Shown: piece after piece, positions 1-8,750 of the stretch
Layout of the letters: each line of letters starts with the position of its first letter
Position numbering within the stretch: the first letter of the stretch is position 1
Origin: Deltaproteobacteria bacterium
Lineage (GTDB): Bacteria > Desulfobacterota > Desulfobacteria > Desulfobacterales > G020354645
Direction: 5' to 3'
DNA length: 53,178 bases
NCBI GenBank assembly: GCA_020354645.1
Contig: CP070652.1
Location: forward strand, 2,024,322 to 2,077,499
Position numbers and translations under genes: made by a program
Notes under the pieces: model-generated
Told to the model about the DNA's origin: nothing
The model's database searches: none
What the model saw: only the letters and a program-made list of their open reading frames with translations

Positions 1-1
1 A

Positions 2-502
2 ACCATTCGTCTATCGCCCATCGCTTTATCGCTGGTTTTGCTGGCAATTGTTTTAACCGCTTTGATGCTGCGTTATACACGGGTGGGTCTAAATTTGAAG
101 GCTATCGGAAGCAATCTAGACGCCGCCTATCTTTTCGGCCTTAAACCGGGTAGATACATGCTGATTGCCATGATCTTTGCCGGTGGATTTGCCGGTGTAG
201 CCGGGAGCTTGCAGGTACCCGGTGTTTATCATCGTCTGATTCCTTCAATCTCAAGTAATTACGGCTACTTGGCATTGTTGGTGGTTATGCTCGCCGACTA
301 TAACCTTTGGCTAGTTCCTACCGTGGCATTCTTTTTTGCCTGCCTAAATGTCGGTAGTATCCAGCTTCCCATGATGCTCGAACTGGATTCATCTTTAAGC
401 GGCGTCATCCAGGGAGCGCTTGTGTTGGCGACACTTGCTGTTCACGCTTGGCGCTCCCACATCAGGCAGGCGGAGATTCAGTTAGCCCACGATGGATTTT
501 GA
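2..502 (+). CDS. ABC transporter permease, simple sugar/nucleoside type (5' partial)
   Basis: The reading frame is open from the first bases of the window, so the gene starts upstream; the internal TTG at 38 is not the real start. The visible 166 residues are strongly hydrophobic, with several membrane helices. They carry the segment GLNLKAIGSNLDAAYLFG, typical of the cytoplasmic loop of inner-membrane permeases from the BmpA-linked nucleoside/simple sugar ABC importers (YufP type). The 3' end overlaps the next permease by 11 bases, which indicates translational coupling. The ATPase and the substrate-binding lipoprotein are expected upstream, outside the window. Substrate cannot be read from the sequence; purine nucleosides or a simple sugar are family-level guesses. 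Confidence 0.85.
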   Translation, partial: TIRLSPIALSLVLLAIVLTALMLRYTRVGLNLKAIGSNLDAAYLFGLKPGRYMLIAMIFAGGFAGVAGSLQVPGVYHRLIPSISSNYGYLALLVVMLADYNLWLVPTVAFFFACLNVGSIQLPMMLELDSSLSGVIQGALVLATLAVHAWRSHIRQAEIQLAHDGF

Positions 503-1469
503 TTTGACCATATTGTTTGCCAGTGTTGTGGCGGGTGCCACACCCATTGTGCTGGCGGCATTAGGCGAAACCATTACGGAAAAAGCCGGTATTATAAACC
601 TTTCGTTGGATGGCACCATATTGTTAAGTGCCATGGCAGCGTTTGCAGTAGCCTACAATACCGACACCTTGATCCCAGGCTTTTTAGCCGGAGCAGCAGT
701 TGGGGCATCCATCGCCAGCGTTGTTGCAGTCTTCAGCATCTATCTCGGCCAAAATCAGGTGGCAGTCGGATTCGTCTTAACCCTGACATGCCGAGATTTG
801 GCTTACTTTCTGGGGAATCCCTATTCGCGTCTGCAGGGCCCCCAGGTGACACCGTTGCCCCTGCCTGTTTTAGATCGGCTTCCCTTTTTAGGCCCGGTTT
901 TTTTTAGTCACAATTTTATGACGTATTTCAGTTTGCTATTTATCGCCCTTAGCTGGTGGTATATCTTTCGGACACCGCAAGGACTCAATTTGCGATCGGT
1001 TGGAGAACACCCCCGGGCAGCGTATGCCAGAAGTATCGATCCTAAAAGAATTCAGCTGCTTTATGCCCTGTGGGGAGGGTTTTTTGTGGGCCTTGCCGGA
1101 GCCACATTTTCGCTTTCCACCAAACCGGGATGGGGCCGTCCTCAGGGAGCGGAAGGTACCGGCTGGATATGCTTGGCGCTGGTCATATTCGGTGGATGGA
1201 ATCCTGTTAAAGCGGCTGTAGGGGCCTATCTTTTTTCGTTTCTCCAGGTCATGGGCATCTATTTTCAAGGCTGGTTTCCATCGGTGCCGGCCCAGGTGTT
1301 CCAGGTGGCCCCCTTTCCGCTGATGATATTTACTCTCGTGTTAATGCATCTGGCCCAAAAAGAATCGGTCCTGAACTGGGCTCAAGAGAAATCTTGGATC
1401 AAATCGGTGCTTGCCATGTTCTCCGGAGCAGCACCGGCCTCCCTCGGAAAACCATATCAACCGGAGTGA
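492..1469 (+). CDS. ABC transporter permease, simple sugar/nucleoside type (second subunit)
   Basis: A 325-residue membrane protein with the family signature GETITEKAGIINLSLDG near residues 24-40, seen in the second permease (YufQ type) of BmpA-linked nucleoside/simple sugar ABC importers. About eight to nine hydrophobic segments follow. The cytoplasmic loop GLNLRSVGEHPRAAYARSID (about 167-186) parallels the loop of the first permease, as expected for a heterodimeric channel. The start ATG overlaps the end of the upstream permease. It is the last gene of its operon: the next gene is on the other strand. No clear terminator hairpin is visible after it. Confidence 0.88.
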   Translation: MDFDLTILFASVVAGATPIVLAALGETITEKAGIINLSLDGTILLSAMAAFAVAYNTDTLIPGFLAGAAVGASIASVVAVFSIYLGQNQVAVGFVLTLTCRDLAYFLGNPYSRLQGPQVTPLPLPVLDRLPFLGPVFFSHNFMTYFSLLFIALSWWYIFRTPQGLNLRSVGEHPRAAYARSIDPKRIQLLYALWGGFFVGLAGATFSLSTKPGWGRPQGAEGTGWICLALVIFGGWNPVKAAVGAYLFSFLQVMGIYFQGWFPSVPAQVFQVAPFPLMIFTLVLMHLAQKESVLNWAQEKSWIKSVLAMFSGAAPASLGKPYQPE

Positions 1470-1556
1470 TTGCACAGCAGCAGTCATGCTGCGATCGGTA
1501 AATGCGCGCAGAAATGTATTTATAAATATTTCAATAGCTTGACGTAATTTATGCCG

Positions 1557-2300
1557 TTAGAATGTGCATTCCCACTCGCGATAACTCATCGAATAAGTTA
1601 TAATACATTCATACATTAAAGGTGAATACCACTGTTTACACGGAAGTCTTTCGGTTTGCAGACAATCGACGGTCTGATGTGGTTGCGTAAAAAAATCGCC
1701 ACAGGTTTCGTCACCCGGGCAGTACCCCCACTGACCCGGGCCTTTGGTAAGGACTTGTTCTTGATATCGACCACCGTATTGATAGGCGTACCTCGGCATT
1801 GATCCTGGATATGCTTCGGTCCAGCGCTCAGCTAAAACACATTCATTATGGGCGATGGAAATCCATGATCCCGATGTAACGTTAGAGTGTCTGATGGTTT
1901 CAAAGACTTCATTCCCACAGGTATCAGTGACCTTAATCCAGGCAGTCCCGCAGGGTGTGCTGTTGGTCGACAACGTATTTGTCGGACCCATGGTGGTTTT
2001 TTCAGCCAGAAAAAATCCCCGCCCTTGATCAGATGTATTATAAAGTGTCCAGGTGTATGGTGGCCTTCCCCATTGAACGGCAATCGTTATATTTTCGTTT
2101 ACATCGATCGTATCGGATTCGGTTTTGCCATAATCCCACAGCGGGGGCCAGTTTGAATTGCAGTTCACCCTTCCGGGGATTGTCGAAGTAGGCCCTGGGC
2201 AATCCGGAGGACAGGGTCCGGTTGAAAATCCGCTTGATTTCACTAAAAAGCCAAGTATTAAAGCTAAAAGATTTATGCTTAATAAAATTGCCTTTGACAT
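1557..2300 (-). CDS. Secreted Cys-rich hypothetical protein
   Basis: I do not recognise this family. The protein (about 247 residues from the ATG at 2300; a TTG at 2315 would add five residues) starts with a typical Sec signal peptide: MSK, then a long hydrophobic run to about residue 26. The mature part has 12 cysteines, many in pairs, which suggests disulfide bonds outside the cytoplasm. Residues around GRPPYTWTLYN look like the core of the bacterial Ig-like or SprB-type repeat (G-x-P-P-Y-T-W), followed by a segment with AWIKVTDTCGN, again like a beta-sandwich surface domain. It lies 25 bases after fabD on the same strand and may be its own unit. Function unknown. Confidence 0.6.
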   Translation of the reverse strand: MSKAILLSINLLALILGFLVKSSGFSTGPCPPDCPGPTSTIPGRVNCNSNWPPLWDYGKTESDTIDVNENITIAVQWGRPPYTWTLYNTSDQGRGFFLAEKTTMGPTNTLSTNSTPCGTAWIKVTDTCGNEVFETIRHSNVTSGSWISIAHNECVLAERWTEAYPGSMPRYAYQYGGRYQEQVLTKGPGQWGYCPGDETCGDFFTQPHQTVDCLQTERLPCKQWYSPLMYECIITYSMSYREWECTF

Positions 2301-2325
2301 TGAAGACACTCTCAAACTTTCAACT

Positions 2326-3264
2326 TTATGAAATTTCTTTTAGGAAATTTTCAAAGCCTTTGAGGTCATTGACCGAATAGGTTTTAGCAGGATTATCTTT
2401 AGGAAGTGTTTTACGGATTAAACCCGTGAGGATTTTACCCGGCCCGATTTCAGTATATACTTCTACTTCTTCTTCGATCATCTTACACATGGAGTCATAC
2501 CATTTGACCGGACGGCAAAGCTGTCTGGCCATGAGATCTTTAATTTCTTCCGGATCGGAGGCATTTTCAGCGGTAACATTAAAAATAACTGAACTTTGGG
2601 GTTTTACGAATTCAATTTGATCCAGAAATGCGGCAAACTCTTGCTGGGCGCCTTTGATCAATTCACTGTGCCAGGCGCCGCTGACCCTTAACGGAATCGA
2701 CTTTGCACCCTGTTGTGATGCCAGGGAGGACACCTTTTCAACGGCTTCCGGGGAGCCTGTGATTACGATTTGCTTCTCGGTGTTGTGGTTGGCGACGGAA
2801 ACAATCCCTTCATTTTGTCCTTCCTGGACCAAATCATTTACTTTATCAATGGTCAGTCCAAGAATGGCGTGCATGGCCCCGGCATGTCCGGTAGATTCCC
2901 TGTGCATCAATTCCCCCCGTTTGCAGACCAGTCGGAAGGTGTCCGGGGCCGAAACCACTCCCGCAGCCTTTAAAGCGCCGTATTCTCCCAGGCTGTGTCC
3001 GGCGGAAATTAAAGGTTTTACGCCTTCTTTTTGGATCGCTGCCAGACAGGCCAGGTTCACCGCGGTAACGGCGGGCTGGAGATTGACAGTCATGGTCAAA
3101 TCTTCCATAGGTCCTTTAAAACACAGTTTTGACAAATTTATCCTAGAAATTTCTTCAGCCATTTCGAAAATTTCGCGGACAAAGTCGAATTCTTTATACA
3201 AATCCTGACCCATGCCCACCGACTGGGAACCTTGGCCGGGAAAGAGAAAAGCGATCTTCTTCAA
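2326..3264 (-). CDS. fabD: Malonyl CoA-acyl carrier protein transacylase
   Basis: Transfers malonyl from CoA to acyl carrier protein to supply fatty-acid elongation; cytoplasmic. It begins KKIAFLFPGQGSQ, the family N-terminus, and has the nucleophile elbow GHSLGEYGAL. The conserved active-site Arg/His surroundings (GAWHSELI) are also present. I place the start at the TTG at 3264, because GGAGG lies seven bases upstream and the resulting 312 residues match the usual FabD length. The longer ATG start at 3330 would add 22 non-homologous residues and run into hemA. It is the downstream gene of the hemA block, an unusual partner for fabD, which more often sits with fabG, acpP and fabF. Confidence 0.93.
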   Translation of the reverse strand: MKKIAFLFPGQGSQSVGMGQDLYKEFDFVREIFEMAEEISRINLSKLCFKGPMEDLTMTVNLQPAVTAVNLACLAAIQKEGVKPLISAGHSLGEYGALKAAGVVSAPDTFRLVCKRGELMHRESTGHAGAMHAILGLTIDKVNDLVQEGQNEGIVSVANHNTEKQIVITGSPEAVEKVSSLASQQGAKSIPLRVSGAWHSELIKGAQQEFAAFLDQIEFVKPQSSVIFNVTAENASDPEEIKDLMARQLCRPVKWYDSMCKMIEEEVEVYTEIGPGKILTGLIRKTLPKDNPAKTYSVNDLKGFENFLKEIS

Positions 3265-3322
3265 TTTGATGCCTCCATATGACACACGAATTAATAAACG
3301 GTTTCTAATAAATAGCACCGCT

Positions 3323-4585
3323 TTATTCATCCAGGTTGAATAGTTTCCGCGTAATATCCAACAAAGTAAATTTATCGCCGTGGCCCTCGCTTTTCAATGC
3401 ATGGGTGGGATCATGCAAGATCTTGTTGATAAGAGCCTGGGCCATGCGGCGAAGCGCTTCGGTATGTTCGTTTGAAATTTTACTTGACTGCACGGTTTTT
3501 TTGACTTCAGCTTCGGCAAGGGCTTCGAGCTTTTTTCTGATGGCAACAATTGTCGGGACTACGTCCAAGCTTTCATACCACTGCCTGAAATGTATGACGG
3601 CTTCGTCGACAATTCGGTCTGCTTTGACGGCTTCGCGGTGTCGATCTTCTATGTTTTCTTCGATAACACCCTTCAGGTCGTCAATATCATAAACATATGC
3701 ATTGCTTAGACGGTTGATTGCCGGATCAATATCGCGGGGAACCGCAATGTCGATAAAGAAAAGCGGTCGATTGCGCCGTCTTCGAATAACCTCTTTTACC
3801 TGATCACGCGTAACGATGAAATCAGGAGATCCCGTTGAGCTAATAATAATATCGACAATTTCAAGACAATCGATAAGCTCTTCAAAACGCACGGCTTGAC
3901 CGTTAAATTGTTTCGCAAGTTCAAGGCCGCGTTCAAAGGTTCGGTTGGCAACTAGGATTTCGCTGACACGGTTCCGAATCAGGTGTTCCACGGCGAGTTC
4001 AGCCATCTCTCCTGCACCGATCAGCAACACTTTTTTCCTCTCAAGCTCGCCGAATATTTTGCGTCCAAGTTCAATGGCGGCGTAACTGATGGAAACAGCC
4101 CGATCCCCGATTCCTGTTTCGGTTCGGATTCGCTTGGCCACAAAAAAGGTTCGGTGAAGCAACCGATTAAGGATTACGCCGGAAGTTTTTTTCTGAGTCG
4201 CTGTTCGGTATGCTTCTTTGATCTGTCCCAGAATCTGGGGCTCTCCGATCACCATAGAATCGAGGCTAGCTGCTACTCGAAAAACATGCCTTACGGCATC
4301 GTCACCCTGGTAAATATAGAGGGCGTCTTCAAATTGAGACACCGGTATTTTGTTGTATCCTGAAATGAACCGTTTGGCAGATTCAACGGCTTTATCCATA
4401 TGATCCGTTACCATGAGTACTTCAACCCGATTACAGGTAGACAATAGCAAAACCTCGTTGATAACGGGATCTCTATTCAAACCTACCACGGCACCTGCTG
4501 TCTCATCCTGTGAAAATGCAATGCATTCACGTAGATCAACAGGCGCTGTTTTATGATTTAATCCCAGAAGTACAATTGCGGACAT
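3323..4585 (-). CDS. hemA: Glutamyl-tRNA reductase
   Basis: Reduces glutamyl-tRNA(Glu) with NADPH to glutamate-1-semialdehyde, the first step of C5 tetrapyrrole synthesis; cytoplasmic. The 420-residue protein has the N-terminal motif GLNHKTAPVDLRE, the catalytic cysteine in LLSTCNRVEV (about residue 52) and the NADPH-binding stretch VLLIGAGEMAEL (about 184-195). The C-terminal helical dimerisation domain is also present. Length is normal. It follows ccsA and precedes fabD on the minus strand, so heme/siroheme synthesis is grouped here with cytochrome c assembly. The tRNA-Glu fragment near 50.6 kb is unrelated to its substrate supply. Confidence 0.96.
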   Translation of the reverse strand: MSAIVLLGLNHKTAPVDLRECIAFSQDETAGAVVGLNRDPVINEVLLLSTCNRVEVLMVTDHMDKAVESAKRFISGYNKIPVSQFEDALYIYQGDDAVRHVFRVAASLDSMVIGEPQILGQIKEAYRTATQKKTSGVILNRLLHRTFFVAKRIRTETGIGDRAVSISYAAIELGRKIFGELERKKVLLIGAGEMAELAVEHLIRNRVSEILVANRTFERGLELAKQFNGQAVRFEELIDCLEIVDIIISSTGSPDFIVTRDQVKEVIRRRRNRPLFFIDIAVPRDIDPAINRLSNAYVYDIDDLKGVIEENIEDRHREAVKADRIVDEAVIHFRQWYESLDVVPTIVAIRKKLEALAEAEVKKTVQSSKISNEHTEALRRMAQALINKILHDPTHALKSEGHGDKFTLLDITRKLFNLDE

Positions 4586-4654
4586 TTGTTTTATTTACAG
4601 ATTTAGATATCTGCTAATTTAGTTTTTTTTGAAACCGATTCGAGCTAATTTGAA

Positions 4655-5476
4655 TTAAAAGGTAGTGAATGCCTCGTGATGTCCCTTCAACAAAAAGTTT
4701 ACTCCGAAAAAAGTAAACAAAACCACACCGAACCCGACAATTGCCATGATTGCCGCTCTCCGCCCGCGCCACCCAACGGTTAGGCGTTCATGAAGCAATG
4801 CGGCATAAAACAGCCAGGTGATACCGGACCAGACTTCTTTGGGATCCCAACTCCAGAATTTGCCCCACACCGACTTGGCATAAACAAAACCGGTTATTAG
4901 ACCAAATGTGACCATCGTAAAACCCACGACAATGCAGATATATCCAGTATTATCAAGCAGCTCTAAAGAAGGTAACCGTCTGAAAAAAAAACCGGGATTT
5001 TTTGTTTTAATGGCATTTTCCTGAAGGAGATATAATAAGCCAATGCCGCAAGCCAAGGCGAAAGCAGCTTCGCCTATAAATATAGCAATTACATGAGAGA
5101 AAAGCCAAAAGCTTTTAAATATGGATTGAGCCTGAACCGGTTGGTTGGGTACCTGAGAGACAGCCAGCATGATCAATGCAACCAGCGGAGCCGCATAAAT
5201 ACCCAGAATTCTCAGTCTAAATTTATATTGGAAAATTAAAAAAAAACCGGCGGCGATCCAACCTGCAATAGAGAGGGTCTCGTGGAGATTGCGCACAGGA
5301 ATTTGTCCGGACGTCACAAAATTATAAACAATCGTTACGGAATGACACACAAATCCCGCAAGAATTAAGAAATAACCGGCGCGATGAAGATAATCTTTTT
5401 GAAAAAAAAGAAACGCAAAATAACCGGCGGCACTTAGCATGTACAGCAGTATTGTAAGAATAATTACAATTTCCAT
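4655..5476 (-). CDS. ccsA: Cytochrome c assembly protein, CcsA/HemX type
   Basis: A polytopic membrane protein of about 273 residues. It carries the WWD-type heme-handling segment WGKFWSWDPKEVWSG near residues 205-219 and conserved His residues in the flanking helices (CHSVTIV, FSHVIA, LLHERL). This is the CcsA/ResC-like family, which moves heme for system II cytochrome c maturation; close relatives next to hemA are called HemX. I prefer the ATG at 5476, which follows AGGGTG at a good distance; the GTG at 5485 adds three residues. The position directly before hemA on the same strand is the classical arrangement. A separate ResB/Ccs1 partner is not in the window. Confidence 0.9.
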   Translation of the reverse strand: MEIVIILTILLYMLSAAGYFAFLFFQKDYLHRAGYFLILAGFVCHSVTIVYNFVTSGQIPVRNLHETLSIAGWIAAGFFLIFQYKFRLRILGIYAAPLVALIMLAVSQVPNQPVQAQSIFKSFWLFSHVIAIFIGEAAFALACGIGLLYLLQENAIKTKNPGFFFRRLPSLELLDNTGYICIVVGFTMVTFGLITGFVYAKSVWGKFWSWDPKEVWSGITWLFYAALLHERLTVGWRGRRAAIMAIVGFGVVLFTFFGVNFLLKGHHEAFTTF

Positions 5477-5640
5477 TACAGGCACCCTGAAGGCTCTATA
5501 GAATGTTCATCCGCAACGGTGTTCTTTTAGCTATAATCTCTTCTGACACTCTGGATCGGCAGCTGGCCGTATTCGCCGGAACTTTCTGGTTTTGCACATT
5601 AACATTTTTGAAGCCGTTTTGTTATAATGATAATATAACG

Positions 5641-5692
5641 TGACCGTTTCGTTTCCCTGCAAGCCCCGCCTTTTAGGGGGGAGCTTCACTTG
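5641..5692 (+). repeat. Dispersed intergenic repeat, copy 1
   Basis: This stretch between ccsA and the siroheme gene contains TTTCCCTGCAAGCCCCGCC and, a few bases on, GAGCTTCACTTG. The same two blocks recur at 38884-38990 and, inverted, at 39770-39821. It is GC-rich with internal self-complementarity (CCCC...GGGG), so it can fold as RNA or DNA. It is the only notable content of the 254-base gap. Confidence 0.6.
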
Positions 5693-5730
5693 ATCGATAA
5701 TAGCTCTCTTTTTTGATTTAGCGTGTTAAA

Positions 5731-6399
5731 TTATTGATGGCCTCTTTTGAGCAAGTGTTCGTACTCATATCCTTCACCGAGAATTCTGTAAAGCAGTGAG
5801 TTAATATCCGCTGTTTTGTTCTCCCGGATCATTTCCACAAGCCCCTTGTTGATCAGTTGCTTAAAAATTTGTTTATGCGCTTCGGGTTCATGCGCCTGGC
5901 TCAGCAGTTTTTTGCGTATCTCACCCATAAGCTGGAGAAAAACAGCATATTCTTCGCCAAATTGACCTTCAAGTCTTTTTCGCAGTTTTTTTGCCAGAGC
6001 TGGGCTTTTACCGGACGTGGAAATGCTGATTATCAGATCCCCGCGATTGATAATAGAGGGCAGTATGAAATTACAGTCTTGAGGCCTGTCAGCAATATTG
6101 CAAAGCATGTTCAACCGTTCTGCATCACTGCTGATTTGACGGTTCAATTTTGCATCATCGGTGGCTCCAATGACAAGAAACATTTCGTCAAGATCTGCCG
6201 AATGGTAGGATCGTTGAATTAATGTGACGGAGCCGACTTTAGCCAATTCTTTTAGTTGGGCTGAAACATTTGGGCTTATAACCGTTACTTTTGCACCGCA
6301 TTTCAAAAGGGTTTTCACCTTGCGTGTGCCCACAGATCCGCCGCCGACCACCAGGCACTTTCGATTTTGGATATCAAGATATACGGGATAATATCGCAT
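5731..6399 (-). CDS. Precorrin-2 dehydrogenase / sirohydrochlorin ferrochelatase (siroheme synthase N-domain)
   Basis: Oxidises precorrin-2 with NAD and, in Met8/CysG-type enzymes, also inserts iron to give siroheme, the cofactor of dissimilatory and assimilatory sulfite reductases. It begins MRYYPVYLDI, followed by the NAD-binding glycine motif VVGGGSVGTRKV (about 16-27). Conserved blocks VIGATDD, NIADRPQDCNFI and ISISTSGKSPALAKKLR follow. At 222 residues it is a stand-alone N-domain without the methyltransferase half of CysG. GGGAG lies five bases before the start ATG. Its place in the hemA/ccsA cluster supports a tetrapyrrole role. Confidence 0.92.
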   Translation of the reverse strand: MRYYPVYLDIQNRKCLVVGGGSVGTRKVKTLLKCGAKVTVISPNVSAQLKELAKVGSVTLIQRSYHSADLDEMFLVIGATDDAKLNRQISSDAERLNMLCNIADRPQDCNFILPSIINRGDLIISISTSGKSPALAKKLRKRLEGQFGEEYAVFLQLMGEIRKKLLSQAHEPEAHKQIFKQLINKGLVEMIRENKTADINSLLYRILGEGYEYEHLLKRGHQ

Positions 6400-6559
6400 T
6401 ATAGCTCCCTGAATGATGGCGGGAAGGCGTCCCTACGCCATGGAATATCCGGATAGTCTGTGAGACTTGGATAATCCGCTGTTTAGATGATGGAGAGATG
6501 ATACAATACAATTTTATTTTATAAATAATGAACAGACATTCAGATTCCGGTGTCGGTTA

Positions 6560-7339
6560 TCAACCATCCAGTTCGATTTTTAATAAATCCTCTGCCAGAA
6601 GCAGAGGTCCTGAATAGGTTTTACGGCATTCTTTTTTGATATCAGCCTGATCGCACTCTGGATAAAAATGAGTTAAAATTAACTTTTTAACATTCGCCCG
6701 GGTTGCAATCTCACCGGCTAGTGAAGGTGTCAAGTGACCGTCGACCTTCAACTGATCCGGCAGTGCTGATTCACAGATTAATAAATCCGTATCTTCGGCC
6801 AGATAAACCAAATTATCGCTATAGTCCGTATCGCCCGAGTAGACCACTGATTTTCCATTTGGGCTCGTAATACGATAGGCTAAACTCTCGTCATTATGTT
6901 CAACCGGAAGAGAGTTTACCGTAAATTTTTCGAAATCTTGAGAATCCTCACTGTTTGTGTACAGCTCGATCATTTTTAACATCCCAGGGGCAAGTTCAAT
7001 CCAATTTCCGTAGGCAGCTTGTAATCCACTAAAAAAATTGGTGAAACCGTTACCTGCAATGATTGTCAAAGGCTTCTTCCTCCGGCTGCTGTCTGGATAC
7101 TTGTTAGCGAATAAAAACTGTATCAGCTCTGAGGTATGGTCAGGGTGGAAATGGCTGTAAAAGATATGGGAAATTTCAAATACGGTTGCACCGGTTTCCA
7201 ACAAACGCCGCATGGTGCCGGCGCCTGAATCAAACAGCAGTTTCGAACCGTCGATTTCTATCAGAACGGAGCAGGAACTTCGCTTTAGCGACGGCACACA
7301 TGTTCCGGATCCTAAAATTGTCACGATAAAGTCGGCCAT
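6560..7339 (-). CDS. MBL-fold metallohydrolase, RNase Z-like
   Basis: A 259-residue metallo-beta-lactamase-fold protein. The first strand region reads LGSGTCVPS, then LLFDSGAGT, and the metal site HFHPDH occurs near residues 63-68 (HxHxDH). Further ligands are likely in PVEHND, YSGDTDYS and LILTHFYPE. The overall pattern is of the RNase Z/ElaC or arylsulfatase-like subgroup (COG1234). The long exosite arm that marks true tRNase Z is not obvious, so the substrate is open. It starts six bases after the end of the DHH phosphoesterase gene and is surely co-transcribed with it, which may hint at nucleic acid or nucleotide metabolism. Confidence 0.85.
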   Translation of the reverse strand: MADFIVTILGSGTCVPSLKRSSCSVLIEIDGSKLLFDSGAGTMRRLLETGATVFEISHIFYSHFHPDHTSELIQFLFANKYPDSSRRKKPLTIIAGNGFTNFFSGLQAAYGNWIELAPGMLKMIELYTNSEDSQDFEKFTVNSLPVEHNDESLAYRITSPNGKSVVYSGDTDYSDNLVYLAEDTDLLICESALPDQLKVDGHLTPSLAGEIATRANVKKLILTHFYPECDQADIKKECRKTYSGPLLLAEDLLKIELDG

Positions 7340-7345
7340 TTTTCG

Positions 7346-8338
7346 TTATTTTTTATCTGCCCTGGTTTCAATATGTCTTATGATCCACCGCTGAAGCTTT
7401 TTGTCGTCCTTGTAGTCGTCGACACTGTTCTTTAAATCTGAAAGAGTAATCTCGGCTCGCGCCATACTCTTGTGTCCCCCCGCGGAACCAATCTGTCCAA
7501 AACTCTTCTTTGCAACATTTCCTGCATTCTTTCGAATGCCGTCGTTTCTGAGAACGATAATTAATTTTTGATCACAGATTCCGGAAATGATACTCCACAT
7601 TACAGAATTCACTCTCATAAAAAAATCAGCAATGAGCACGCAGACATCTGGATTTACAACAGCGCCCAAATGGACAAAAACGCGGCCCTTGCGTATCCGT
7701 TTATTTTGAAGTGCGGATTTGAAGTATTTCAAGAAGTCGAGGGCCAAGTCCGCTTGCTCAATTTTGCCGGCGAGGTGGATATTTGCGTGACGAAATAGAA
7801 ACTGAAAGGCGCGGACATCCTCCATAAGCGTTTGGCGTTCAAAATTGCTCGTATCCGTCTTAATGGCGTGAAAAAGACCGGTAGCCAACTTCACGGAAGG
7901 TTTTATTTTTGCAGCACGCAAGTATTCAGTCATTATGGTAGCGGTGGCACCATATTTGGGGCGAATATCCACAATTGGTGCTGTCGCTCCGGTTTCGGGA
8001 TGATGGTCAATAATAATATCCGGTTTGAACCTTAAAAAAGCCTCATTGTGTTCCGGCTGAGAGTCAACAATTACGATTTTGTTAAACTGGTTTTCCTCTA
8101 TCTCATCAACGTGGACAAGTTTTACCCCTAATAAACGGATCATGGCCAGGTTATCCGGCCGTCTGATAACGTTGATGTTGGATATGGTTAAGTTTGTAAC
8201 CTTATGCCAGAGGAGTCGACTAACAGCCATAGCACTTGCAATGGCGTCGGGGTCGGCATTAATCAAAATTAAAACCTGGTCATTGCTGGAAAAATGATCG
8301 TAAAATCGGCGTAATTTTTCTGAAGCAGAAAGACTCAT
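7346..8338 (-). CDS. DHH/DHHA1 family phosphoesterase (NrnA-like)
   Basis: A 330-residue protein with the DHH phosphoesterase motifs in order: NADPDAIAS (about 27-35), IVDSQP (about 90), the name-giving IDHHPETGA (about 110-118) and KTDTSNF. The C-terminal DHHA1 motif is GSAGGHKSMARAEI. This is the NrnA/oligoribonuclease-pAp phosphatase or GdpP-catalytic-core group, which cleaves short RNA oligomers, pAp or linear dinucleotides using two Mn ions. It is the first gene of the minus-strand block, with the MBL hydrolase six bases downstream. No membrane segments or GGDEF/PAS parts, so it is not a GdpP. Confidence 0.88.
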   Translation of the reverse strand: MSLSASEKLRRFYDHFSSNDQVLILINADPDAIASAMAVSRLLWHKVTNLTISNINVIRRPDNLAMIRLLGVKLVHVDEIEENQFNKIVIVDSQPEHNEAFLRFKPDIIIDHHPETGATAPIVDIRPKYGATATIMTEYLRAAKIKPSVKLATGLFHAIKTDTSNFERQTLMEDVRAFQFLFRHANIHLAGKIEQADLALDFLKYFKSALQNKRIRKGRVFVHLGAVVNPDVCVLIADFFMRVNSVMWSIISGICDQKLIIVLRNDGIRKNAGNVAKKSFGQIGSAGGHKSMARAEITLSDLKNSVDDYKDDKKLQRWIIRHIETRADKK

Positions 8339-8750
8339 TTGAGAATTTAAAACTCAGTTGATTAAGTGAATCTAATTTACAAACAGATTTCGATGATCCT
8401 TTTCTATCCTGTCGGTAATAAATACCTTTAAAAAAAAACAGCGGTCAATAATTGTTTTTAGTAAAGCATTCAAAGATCATCAATTTGAATACTGACGGGA
8501 ATCCCGACCGAACCCATTAAATTTAAATAACCAAGTATTACAAATAGTTAATAACGATTAAAATATTTTTACCCTATCGTTTATAATTGAAACTCATGAT
8601 CATTTGCATACGCTTTATTTACAATCAATTCGCATATACCGATTTTGCGATGTAAAAGGTCCGGGCTTTTATACCGGACCTTTAAGGCTCATTCGCAACA
8701 ATATATGGTAATGTTACCGATCAGTTGCTGTCTTTAGGTGAATACGGTAA
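8339..8750. other. Gene-free AT-rich stretch
   Basis: I see no coding potential in either direction. The stretch holds the promoter area of the DHH-MBL-heme block on its left side, which I cannot resolve to a specific box, and the terminator at 8655-8683 on its right side. Confidence 0.5.
8655..8683 (-). terminator. Rho-independent terminator after the shortened clpB
   Basis: A perfect 10-bp stem (AAAGGTCCGG / CCGGACCTTT) with a nine-base loop. Read on the minus strand it is followed by TTTT, 67 bases after the clpB stop codon. The same hairpin could also work weakly on the plus strand. Confidence 0.75.

Noticed and set aside
2654..3208. Long plus-strand ORF (184 codons) opposite fabD
   Set aside because: Lies entirely antisense to a well-conserved fabD and has no recognisable motif or ribosome site.
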